Shown: piece after piece, positions 1 through 5,983 of the stretch
Layout of the letters: each line of letters starts with the position of its first letter
Position numbering within the stretch: the stretch's first letter is position 1
Source of the DNA: Nitrospiraceae bacterium
GTDB lineage: Bacteria; Nitrospirota; Nitrospiria; Nitrospirales; Nitrospiraceae
Assembly: GCA_011391455.1 (NCBI GenBank)
Contig: JAABQN010000128.1
Coordinates: 1-6,138 of the forward strand
Length of the DNA stretch: 6,138 nt
Direction of reading: 5' to 3'
The notes under the pieces: model-generated
What the model saw: only the letters and a program-made list of their open reading frames with translations
Told to the model about the DNA's origin: nothing
Database searches by the model: none
Position numbers and translations under genes: made by a program

Positions 1-2145
1 ATCCGAGGTCTCAGTCATAACCTCGAGAGAAGCGAGGCGCAGCTGCAGAAGACGATCGATACGGCGCTTGATGCGGTCGTGACGACAGACGCTGCTGGGA
101 CGATCACCGGATGGAACGTCCAGGCTGAAACGATATTTGGGTGGTCTGAGCAGGAGGCCCTCGGGCGACCGCTCGATTCCCTCATCATTCCCGCTGGGGA
201 TCGTGATGGGTATCGGCAAGAACTCGCGCGCTTCCTGGAAGCGCGCGAGACCCAGTTCGTGGCCCAGCGGCTTGAACTGACCACCGTCCGGAAAGAGGGG
301 GGCAAGTTCCTTGTGGAATGGTCCATGTCGCCGATTTGGCTCAATAACGAGTGTATGTTCAGCAGTTTTATCCGGGATATTACTGAACGAAAGCAGGCCG
401 AAGATGCGCAATCCAGCTATCGGACGCAGCTTGAACGCGAGGTGTCCATGCGAGCGGAGGCGATCGAGGCTCTCCGAGAGGCGAAGGATCTTGCCGAATC
501 GGCAAGTCGGGCCAAGAGCGATTTCTTGGCCCACATGAGCCATGAGATTCGAACACCCATGAACGGGATTCTTGGGATGACCGAACTCTTGCTGCAAACG
601 GAACTGTCAGGAAAGCAGCATCACTTTGTCGATATCGTGTACCGATCAGGGGGCACGTTATTGAGACTCATCAATGATGTCTTGGATTTCTCAAAGGTAG
701 AGGCCGGGAAGATTGAATTGGAGCACATTCGATTTGATCTGGTCAAAACGGTCAGGGAGGTGACGGATCTCTTTGTCGAACAAGCGCTGGGCAAGGGCAT
801 TAAAATGACTTGTGTGCTGGCTGAGTCCGTCCCGTCTGTTCTTCAGGGAGATCCTGTTCGCTTGCAACAGATTCTCATGAATCTCGTGAATAATGCTGTC
901 AAGTTCACCCAACATGGAAGCATCATACTTACGGTCACGGTGGCGGAAGCATCGGCCTCTCACGCCCTCGTACGATTCGAAGTTCAAGATACGGGAATCG
1001 GTATCGAACCTGCCGCGCAAGATAAGATCTTTGAGGCGTTTTCTCAGGCCGACGGGTCGACATCCAGAAAATATGGCGGGACCGGGTTAGGCTTGTCTAT
1101 CGTTAAACAGTTGGTTCAGCTGATGGAGGGGACGGTTGGTGTCGGGAGTGAGCCTGGGCAGGGAGCGACGTTTTGGTGTACCGTGCGCTTGGAGAAAGTC
1201 GCGGGTAATACGCGTGAAGGTAGGAAGACCTTCCCCTCGCGGCGAGACGATGTCCTGCCTAACGGTGTTTCGAAATTCCGTGAGATGAAGGTAGAGGGCG
1301 CGCGAGTGTTGCTGGCGGAGGACAATCCGGTCAATCGGGAAGTCGCGGTCTGCATGTTGGAGCAATTGGGCTGCCAGGTTGTGGCGGTCGAACAGGGCCG
1401 TGATGCGGTAGCCAAGACAGAGTGCGCTCAATTTGACATGGTCTTGATGGACTGCCAGATGCCGGAGATGGATGGTTTCTCTGCGACAAAGGCAATTCGC
1501 GATGGTGAACAGCGAACCGGAGGGCATGTGCCCATCGTGGCGCTGACGGCGTATGCCATCGATGGCGATCGCGAACGATGTTTAGCTGCCGGTATGGACG
1601 ACTATATGACAAAGCCGTTTACACAGGGCGAACTTGGAAAGATGATTCAGCAATGGGTACGGCGTCCTGGCGATGAGGCAGCAGCAACTTCTGACCAATC
1701 CAGGGCTGTACCGGCTGAACCGGTTCAGCCGCCATTGGATTCGACGGAACAGAGAACAAGGCAGGCGCCGGTTCGCGCCTTATCGGATATGCCGCTGGCC
1801 GATCAGGTGATCGAGCAGATACGCGCGCTGAGGCGTCCTGGGAGACCGGACCCGGTTGCGAAAATCCTCACGAGTTTTCTGGAAAGTTCGGCCACGTATG
1901 TGAGCGCCATTCACCAGGCGGTGGTTCATCAGGACGCAGAGGCGCTTTTTCGTGCGGCGCATGCCTTGAAATCGTCGAGCGCCATGATCGGGGCCATGGG
2001 GCTATCAAGCGTTCTGGGAGATTTCGAGCTGCTGGGCCGCCAGGGTAACGTGGCGGGGAGCCATGAGCGGATGGCGGAGTTGGACACAGTCTATGAAGCG
2101 GTGAGGCAGGCCGTGCTGAATGAATTAGGCAAAAAAACTGCCTAG
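1..2145 (+). CDS. Hybrid sensor histidine kinase, PAS-HisKA-HATPase-REC-Hpt (5' partial)
   Basis: This is a tripartite hybrid histidine kinase that autophosphorylates and passes phosphate through its own receiver and Hpt domains. The frame is open from base 1, and the PAS domain already starts near base 40. The GTG at 79 lies inside that PAS domain and is not the true start; the gene begins upstream, where further sensor or membrane segments may lie. Domains in nucleotide positions: PAS about 40-405, ending in the usual DITERKQ; coiled-coil linker about 400-510; HisKA about 511-730 with phospho-acceptor His at 541-543 in HEIRTP; HATPase about 850-1190 with N box (NLVNNAVKF), DTGIGI at 988-1005 and GGTGLGLSI at 1075-1101; REC about 1300-1650 with the acidic ED pair at 1318-1323, phospho-acceptor Asp at 1450-1452 and TKPF; a Pro/Gln-rich linker; and Hpt about 1800-2130 with His at 1960-1962 in AAHALKSSS. 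All catalytic residues are present, so it should be an active ArcB/BarA-type kinase. The signal sensed is unknown. It is probably cotranscribed with the next gene. Confidence 0.95.
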   Translation: MRGLSHNLERSEAQLQKTIDTALDAVVTTDAAGTITGWNVQAETIFGWSEQEALGRPLDSLIIPAGDRDGYRQELARFLEARETQFVAQRLELTTVRKEGGKFLVEWSMSPIWLNNECMFSSFIRDITERKQAEDAQSSYRTQLEREVSMRAEAIEALREAKDLAESASRAKSDFLAHMSHEIRTPMNGILGMTELLLQTELSGKQHHFVDIVYRSGGTLLRLINDVLDFSKVEAGKIELEHIRFDLVKTVREVTDLFVEQALGKGIKMTCVLAESVPSVLQGDPVRLQQILMNLVNNAVKFTQHGSIILTVTVAEASASHALVRFEVQDTGIGIEPAAQDKIFEAFSQADGSTSRKYGGTGLGLSIVKQLVQLMEGTVGVGSEPGQGATFWCTVRLEKVAGNTREGRKTFPSRRDDVLPNGVSKFREMKVEGARVLLAEDNPVNREVAVCMLEQLGCQVVAVEQGRDAVAKTECAQFDMVLMDCQMPEMDGFSATKAIRDGEQRTGGHVPIVALTAYAIDGDRERCLAAGMDDYMTKPFTQGELGKMIQQWVRRPGDEAAATSDQSRAVPAEPVQPPLDSTEQRTRQAPVRALSDMPLADQVIEQIRALRRPGRPDPVAKILTSFLESSATYVSAIHQAVVHQDAEALFRAAHALKSSSAMIGAMGLSSVLGDFELLGRQGNVAGSHERMAELDTVYEAVRQAVLNELGKKTA

Positions 2146-2154
2146 CGAAGAACG

Positions 2155-4290
2155 ATGCAGATATTCCAGGAACGAACATGCCCGCTCGTGTTGGTGGTGG
2201 ATGACGAACCGCATATGCGGATGTTGATCCGCGTGATGCTCGAGCAATCGGGCCACGAGGTCTGTGAGGCAGAGAACGGACGGCAAGCCCTTGAGCGATT
2301 CGCCGAACGCCGCCCCGACATCGTGCTGATGGACATTATCATGCCGGAGATGGACGGGTTCACCGCCTGTTCGCGGTTGCGCGGGCTGATGGGCGGAAGC
2401 CGGGTGCCGATCTTGGTCATGACGGGACTCGACGATACCGAGTCGATTGCCAAGGCCTACGAACAGGGCGCGACGGATTTTATCACGAAGCCGTTCAATC
2501 CCATGGTTCTAAGTTATCGTGTGCGGTATATGCTGCGCGGCAGCCGCACCCTGGACGCCTTGATCAAGAGTGAAGTTCGGCTCGGGCTCGCGCAGCGGAT
2601 CGCCAAAATCGGGAACTGGGAATGGCGCCCGGACACAAATCAGTTTGCCGCGTCGGATGAATTTTGCCGTCTGATGGGCATTCGATCGCAGGACTTTGCC
2701 GGAACCTTCGACGCCTATATCCAGCTCGTGCATGCTGAAGATCAAACCCGTGTGGAACAGGCGCTGAAGGGCATTTTGACGAAACGAGCCCCGTGCGATA
2801 TCGACCATCGTCTTATCTTGCCGAACGGAGCAGATTTTACGGTCAATCTCCAGGCAGAAGCGGTGTTCGACGACCAAATGAAGGCGCTCTCGATTGTCGG
2901 GACGGCGCAAGACATCACGGATCGAAAACAATCTGAACGAGAGATTCATCGTTTGGCCTATTTCGATAGCCTGACGGGGCTGCCGAACCGTGTCTTGTTC
3001 AAAGATCGTGTCGAGCAGGCCCTCTTGCATGCCCGCCGCTATCGCGCCACGTTGGCGATGCTCTTTCTGGACCTGGATCGCTTTAAGGTCATCAACGATA
3101 CATTGGGTCACAATGTCGGCGATCTACTCCTAAAGTGTGTGGCGGACCGTCTGGCTGAATCCGTACGGCACAGCGACTCTGTCGGCCGGTCTGTTGACAA
3201 GGAAGAGAACCATTCACTCGCAAGATTGGGCGGCGATGAGTTTACCGTGCTCCTCACAAATCTGAGCGATGCGCAAGACGCCGGAAAGGTTGCGCGCCGC
3301 ATTGTCGAAGCGTTGGTGAAGCCCTTTTCGATTGAAGGGCGCGAAGTCTTTGTCACCGTCAGTATAGGGATTGCCATCTTTCCGGCTGACGGAGACTCAG
3401 GCGATACGTTACTGAAAAATGCCGACTGTGCAATGTATCACGCCAAAGAAGAAGGACGGAATAATTTTCAATTCTATTCCAACAGCCTCAACGCAGCCGC
3501 CAATGAACGCTTGATCTTGGAGGGAGAGCTCCGTCATGCCGTCGAGCGGGAAGAGTTCGTGGTGTATTACCAGCCGAAGGTCGATCTGAGGACAGGCGGA
3601 ATTATCGGAGCGGAGGCGCTGGTGCGTTGGCAACATCCTCAGAGAGGGCTCATGCATCCCGCTGAGTTTTTGCCGGCTGCCGTGGATACGGGCCTGATCA
3701 GAGCAATCGATGAGGGGGTGCTGCGAATGGCCTGTCGCCACAATCAGGGGTGGCAGCATCGCGGCAAGATGCCGGTGAGTATTTCCATCAATGTCTCCAA
3801 CTCATTGTTCCACGGCAATACGTTGCTGTCCGTCGTGGAGCAGGCCTTGAGCCAGACGGGGTTGGCTCCGGCTTGCCTGGAGTTGGAACTGACGGAGTCG
3901 ATTGCGATGCGCAACGTGGAGGCATCGATCGTCATGCTGACCGCTCTGAAGACGATGGGGGTACGGCTTTCCATCGATGATTTCGGGACCGGCTATTCGT
4001 CGCTGAGTTACCTGCAGCGGTTGCCGATCGACATCGTGAAGATCGATCAATCGTTTATCCAGGAAATTCTGACGCAGGCCCAGCCAGCCCCGATTGTGCG
4101 AGCAATCATCGCCATGGCCCACAGCCTCAATCTCTTGGTGCTCGCTGAAGGGGTCGAGCAGGAGGCCCAGCGAACGCTACTACTCGAAGAGGGTTGCGAT
4201 GAGGCCCAAGGTTATCTCTTCGGTCAGCCGATGCCGGAGAATGCATTTGCCCAACTGCTCCATTCACGTCCTCTCCGCAAAGCCTGCTAG
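2155..4290 (+). CDS. Response regulator with REC-PAS-GGDEF-EAL domains (bifunctional c-di-GMP turnover)
   Basis: This cytoplasmic 711-aa regulator is predicted to make c-di-GMP from GTP (GGDEF) and to hydrolyse it to pGpG (EAL). REC spans residues about 10-125, with acidic D16/D17, phospho-acceptor D60, T90 and K112 in TKPF. A PAS domain lies at about 144-257 and ends in DITDRKQ. GGDEF lies at about 263-430, with D271 in the DSLTGLPNR opening and an intact GGDEF at 359-363. An RxxD at 338-341 could be the product-inhibition I-site, but it is 17 residues from GGDEF instead of the usual 5. EAL spans about 451-706 with E487 of EAL, N546, E578/E581 in ELTE, D608/D609 in DDFG, K629, E665 and Q685 all present, so it should be catalytically competent. 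The ATG lies 9 bp after the kinase stop, with only a weak purine-rich RBS (AGCGAAG); this suggests translation coupled to the kinase. The REC domain makes it the probable output partner of that kinase. Which activity dominates cannot be read from the sequence. Confidence 0.95.
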   Translation: MQIFQERTCPLVLVVDDEPHMRMLIRVMLEQSGHEVCEAENGRQALERFAERRPDIVLMDIIMPEMDGFTACSRLRGLMGGSRVPILVMTGLDDTESIAKAYEQGATDFITKPFNPMVLSYRVRYMLRGSRTLDALIKSEVRLGLAQRIAKIGNWEWRPDTNQFAASDEFCRLMGIRSQDFAGTFDAYIQLVHAEDQTRVEQALKGILTKRAPCDIDHRLILPNGADFTVNLQAEAVFDDQMKALSIVGTAQDITDRKQSEREIHRLAYFDSLTGLPNRVLFKDRVEQALLHARRYRATLAMLFLDLDRFKVINDTLGHNVGDLLLKCVADRLAESVRHSDSVGRSVDKEENHSLARLGGDEFTVLLTNLSDAQDAGKVARRIVEALVKPFSIEGREVFVTVSIGIAIFPADGDSGDTLLKNADCAMYHAKEEGRNNFQFYSNSLNAAANERLILEGELRHAVEREEFVVYYQPKVDLRTGGIIGAEALVRWQHPQRGLMHPAEFLPAAVDTGLIRAIDEGVLRMACRHNQGWQHRGKMPVSISINVSNSLFHGNTLLSVVEQALSQTGLAPACLELELTESIAMRNVEASIVMLTALKTMGVRLSIDDFGTGYSSLSYLQRLPIDIVKIDQSFIQEILTQAQPAPIVRAIIAMAHSLNLLVLAEGVEQEAQRTLLLEEGCDEAQGYLFGQPMPENAFAQLLHSRPLRKAC

Positions 4291-4299
4291 TCCTAGTCC

Positions 4300-4315
4300 C
4301 ACTGTTGGCTCAGTG
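4300..4315 (+). terminator. Weak hairpin after the c-di-GMP gene, possible terminator
   Basis: CACTG (4300-4304) can pair with CAGTG (4311-4315) across a 6-nt loop, ten bases after the stop codon. The position suits a transcription end for the kinase/regulator operon. The stem is only 5 bp and no T-run follows, so an intrinsic terminator is not well supported; Rho-dependent termination is equally possible. Confidence 0.2.
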
Positions 4316-4339
4316 CATCATCCCTGGTATCCATACTCT

Positions 4340-4367
4340 GAACTTCGAACCCGGAACTTCGAACTTC
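4340..4367. repeat. Heptamer tandem repeat, GAACTTC x4 (one unit diverged)
   Basis: Four consecutive 7-bp units are seen: GAACTTC (4340), GAACCCG (4347), GAACTTC (4354) and GAACTTC (4361). Three are identical. The same bases can be read as an 11-bp direct repeat, GAACTTCGAAC, with a 14-bp period at 4340 and 4354, each copy containing the TTCGAA palindrome. The array ends at AGGTTCC. It is non-coding and lies upstream of the predicted promoter, so it could be a simple low-complexity array or a protein-binding site. Confidence 0.75.
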
Positions 4368-4431
4368 AGGTTCCTCCAGTCTCGCTCGTCCCGCCTCTCG
4401 TGTACGTCTTGTGCTTCCCGGTCCATGTACG

Positions 4432-4460
4432 GTGACTTTCCAACAAGCGAAAGTTATACT
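4432..4460 (+). promoter_or_regulatory. Predicted sigma70-type promoter for the downstream gene group
   Basis: A -35 box GTGACT (4432-4437, four of six matches to TTGACA) is followed after exactly 17 bp by a -10 box TATACT (4455-4460, five of six matches to TATAAT). Transcription would start near 4467 and give a leader of about 150 nt containing the whole inverted 9-bp repeat array. The promoter would serve the exported coiled-coil protein and probably the HdrB-like and cupin genes. It is predicted by eye only. Confidence 0.5.
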
Positions 4461-4489
4461 TCGAGCCTAGCTGGTTGAGGACAAGTCTG

Positions 4490-4543
4490 GGCTATCTAGT
4501 CTATCTTGTCTGTCTGGTTCATCTGGTTAGTTTCGTTCAGCCG
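4490..4543 (+). repeat. Left arm: six tandem 9-bp units, consensus about GTCTATCTG
   Basis: The units start at 4490, 4499, 4508, 4517, 4526 and 4535: GGCTATCTA, GTCTATCTT, GTCTGTCTG, GTTCATCTG, GTTAGTTTC and GTTCAGCCG. The 9-bp phase is kept without indels while the sequence decays toward the centre of the whole structure. There is no start codon or conserved reading frame, so this is a DNA or RNA element and not a peptide repeat. Confidence 0.8.
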
Positions 4544-4549
4544 ATTCAC

Positions 4550-4603
4550 AAGATAGACAAAATAGACCGAATAGACCAGACAGACCAGTTAACCAAGATA
4601 GGA
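4550..4603 (-). repeat. Right arm: six 9-bp units in the opposite orientation
   Basis: The units start at 4550, 4559, 4568, 4577, 4586 and 4595: AAGATAGAC, AAAATAGAC, CGAATAGAC, CAGACAGAC, CAGTTAACC and AAGATAGGA. They are reverse-complement versions of the left-arm unit: AAGATAGAC is the exact complement of left unit 2, and CAGACAGAC of left unit 3. The arm ends one base before the GGAGG Shine-Dalgarno sequence of the next gene. Confidence 0.8.
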
Positions 4604-4604
4604 C

Positions 4605-4609
4605 GGAGG
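4605..4609 (+). promoter_or_regulatory. Shine-Dalgarno GGAGG that decides the start of the exported protein
   Basis: GGAGG lies only 2 nt before the ATG at 4612 but 8 nt before the in-frame ATG at 4618. The second spacing is normal and the first is too short, so 4618 is the preferred start. The motif sits immediately after the inverted repeat array. Confidence 0.7.
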
Positions 4610-4617
4610 CGATGTCG

Positions 4618-5061
4618 ATGAAGCATCATGTTGGAAGGTTGGGGGCGATCGTGGGAATTGGGTTGCTCACCATGCCCGTTCTTGTTGCGGCTGGGGCGTC
4701 AGATAAGCCGATGACGGGTGACAGGGTGCTCCGCGAAACGCAGGAGGCGGTGACGGCCACCAAGAACTATACGATTCACCAAAAAGATGCGTTTCAGCGA
4801 AAGGTTCAGGCGGAGCTGGATGAGATGCAAGTACGCATCACGCAGCTTCGTGGCCAAGTCACGCATGCGTCAGAGGAAGCAAGGACGGATATCCAGAAGG
4901 CGATCGTGGAATTGGAAAGAAAAAAGAGCCTGGCCCATAAAAAGGCGGAGGACATTCATTCCGCAACCGCCTCTTCCTGGGAACAGGTAAAGTCGAAAAC
5001 GTCCGCCGCGGTGGACGATCTTCGTGATTCCCTCAACCGCACCATCTCTCGTCTCCCGTGA
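4618..5061 (+). CDS. Small exported coiled-coil protein, function unknown
   Basis: This 147-aa protein begins at 4618 by Shine-Dalgarno spacing; starting at 4612 would add only Met-Ser. Residues 1-6 carry Lys, His and Arg charge. A hydrophobic stretch (LGAIVGIGLLTMPVLVAAG) follows, with a plausible signal peptidase I site after AGA, just before SDKPM. No lipobox cysteine is present. The rest is hydrophilic, rich in Lys, Glu, Gln, Ala and Arg, nearly free of Pro and Gly, and reads as a long amphipathic helix or coiled coil from about residue 35 to the end. It has no cysteines or enzyme motif. The tail, with a Trp followed by regularly spaced Ala, Val and Leu, resembles widespread small coiled-coil stress-response proteins (the sll1863-like type), but I cannot confirm that family. 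It is probably periplasmic. The HdrB-like gene begins 10 bp after its stop, so the two are likely cotranscribed from the promoter at 4432-4460. Confidence 0.85.
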   Translation: MKHHVGRLGAIVGIGLLTMPVLVAAGASDKPMTGDRVLRETQEAVTATKNYTIHQKDAFQRKVQAELDEMQVRITQLRGQVTHASEEARTDIQKAIVELERKKSLAHKKAEDIHSATASSWEQVKSKTSAAVDDLRDSLNRTISRLP

Positions 5062-5071
5062 CGGTAGATCA

Positions 5072-5950
5072 ATGAAATATGCCCTCTATCCCGGTTGCGC
5101 AGCCCAAGGGGCGACGCCGGAACTCTATCAATCGACGAGGGCAATCATCGGACGATTGGGAATCGAGGTCGTCGAACTCGCAGCCGCGGCCTGTTGCGGC
5201 GCCGGGGTCGTGACGGAAGCGCATCCCGATATGGCGCTGGCGCTCAATGCCAGGACCTTTGCGCAAGCTGAGGCGCTCGGACTGGATGTGATGACGATCT
5301 GCGGCACCTGCCAAGGGGTGATGAGCGCAGCCAATCGACGATTCAAGACAGAGGCAGGGCTCCTGGACCGGATCAACGCCCTCCTGGCGCCGGATGGCCT
5401 GGCCTACCACGGTCATGTCCAAGTCAAACATCTGTTGTGGATTGTGGTGCGAGACATCGGACTGGCTCGCCTGGGGGCTCTGACTTCCGTACCGATGAGC
5501 GACTTTCGCATCGCCCCCTTTTACGGCTGCTACATTCTGCGCCCATCGTGGGATCTTGGGTTTGACGATCCTGAGAATCCCCAATCCCTCGAACGCCTCA
5601 TCACAGCTGTCGGTGGCGAACCAGTGGCCTATGAGGGAAGAACCAAATGCTGTGGGTTTCCTATCATCCTCGAAAAAGAAGCCATCGCCGTAGCGATGGC
5701 AGGGATGCACATGAATGAGGCCAAGGAGCAGGGAGCCGACTTTATGGTGACGCCCTGTCCTCTCTGCCACATGAGTCTGGATATTTATCAGGATCGGGCT
5801 GGCCGAGCGGTAAACCGCGAACTCCACTTACCGATCTTGCATGTGCCGCAGTTACTGGGTTTGGCGATGGGGCTTCCGCCCAAGGACTTGGGGCTCTCGC
5901 ATCATGTGATCTCGGTCGATTCTATTCTGGCGACGCTTAAACGACGCTGA
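5072..5950 (+). CDS. HdrB-like CCG-domain iron-sulfur protein (heterodisulfide reductase subunit B family)
   Basis: This 292-aa protein has the usual length of HdrB and two full CCG domains. The first has C9, C41-C42 and C77-x-x-C80; the second has C153, C193-C194 and C229-x-x-C232. In HdrB such motifs bind noncubane [4Fe-4S] clusters that reduce disulfides or pass electrons. Related CCG proteins also serve as a subunit of some succinate dehydrogenase/fumarate reductases and of sulfur-oxidising Hdr-like complexes. In a non-methanogen the substrate is unlikely to be CoM-S-S-CoB and cannot be read from the sequence. I chose ATG 5072 because the family begins at once with a YALYPGC-type strand. 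The longer frame from GTG 5024 would overlap the upstream gene and add an unrelated leader. The RBS is weak (GGTAGAT), which fits coupling to the upstream gene 10 bp away. No signal peptide or membrane segment is seen, so it is cytoplasmic. No HdrA, HdrC or flavoprotein partner is in the window. Confidence 0.92.
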   Translation: MKYALYPGCAAQGATPELYQSTRAIIGRLGIEVVELAAAACCGAGVVTEAHPDMALALNARTFAQAEALGLDVMTICGTCQGVMSAANRRFKTEAGLLDRINALLAPDGLAYHGHVQVKHLLWIVVRDIGLARLGALTSVPMSDFRIAPFYGCYILRPSWDLGFDDPENPQSLERLITAVGGEPVAYEGRTKCCGFPIILEKEAIAVAMAGMHMNEAKEQGADFMVTPCPLCHMSLDIYQDRAGRAVNRELHLPILHVPQLLGLAMGLPPKDLGLSHHVISVDSILATLKRR

Positions 5951-5970
5951 ACGCATCCGCAACCTTCCTG

Positions 5971-5976
5971 AAGGAG
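5971..5976 (+). promoter_or_regulatory. Strong Shine-Dalgarno AAGGAG for the cupin gene
   Basis: AAGGAG stands 7 nt before the ATG at 5984 and fixes that start. It partly overlaps a small palindrome, CCTT-CCTG-AAGG (5963-5974), which might weakly mask it in RNA. Confidence 0.7.
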
Positions 5977-5983
5977 TTGCCGA

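Larger units (their letters stand above)
4490..4603. repeat. Facing 54-bp arrays around a 6-bp centre, potential long imperfect hairpin in the leader
   Basis: The two arms are equal in length (54 bp) and symmetric about a 6-bp spacer (4544-4549). Pairing each base with its mirror position gives, by my count, 34 Watson-Crick pairs plus 5 G-U pairs out of 54. The core is an 11-bp perfect match, 4508-4518 with 4575-4585. A shifted register also gives an 11-bp perfect match, 4499-4509 with 4548-4558. In RNA it could therefore fold in more than one register. It lies between the predicted promoter and the Shine-Dalgarno sequence, so it could affect transcription, mRNA stability or translation start, or be a genome-wide repeat family with no local role. 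Confidence 0.7.
4291..4617. other. Structured intergenic spacer between the c-di-GMP gene and the exported-protein gene
   Basis: No convincing gene lies in these 327 bases. From left to right they hold a weak hairpin (4300-4315), a heptamer repeat (4340-4367), a C/T-rich stretch (about 4375-4431) in which I see only vague TCTCG/TCGTC similarity, a sigma70-like promoter (4432-4460), and two facing 9-bp repeat arrays (4490-4603) running up to the Shine-Dalgarno sequence of the next gene. The spacer therefore separates two transcription units on the same strand. Confidence 0.8.

Noticed and set aside
79..81. GTG as the start of the hybrid kinase
   Set aside because: The same frame is open to base 1 and already encodes the beginning of the PAS domain (SEAQLQKTIDTALDAVV), so the gene starts upstream of the window.
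2126..2144. TAGGCA - AAAAAAC - TGCCTA stem with an A7 run at the end of the kinase gene
   Set aside because: The 6-bp stem lies within the coding end with no T-run after it, and the A-run is not in the phase of a classic -1 slippery site. The next gene begins 9 bp after the stop, so termination or frameshifting here is unlikely.
2509..3111. Antisense 200-aa open frame inside the c-di-GMP gene
   Set aside because: It lies opposite the REC/PAS/GGDEF coding region, with no domain or RBS evidence; a shadow frame.
4094..4435. 113-aa + strand frame running from the EAL domain into the spacer
   Set aside because: Most of it is out of frame inside the intact EAL domain and the rest translates repeats; no plausible RBS or protein character.
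4490..4603. CRISPR-like array
   Set aside because: The units are 9 bp, contiguous without spacers, and change orientation in the middle; this does not fit CRISPR repeats of about 23-37 bp with unique spacers.
5069..5827. Long antisense open frame (252 aa) opposite the HdrB-like gene
   Set aside because: It mirrors a GC-rich real gene with two intact CCG motifs, has no recognisable domain, and reads as a codon-bias shadow.
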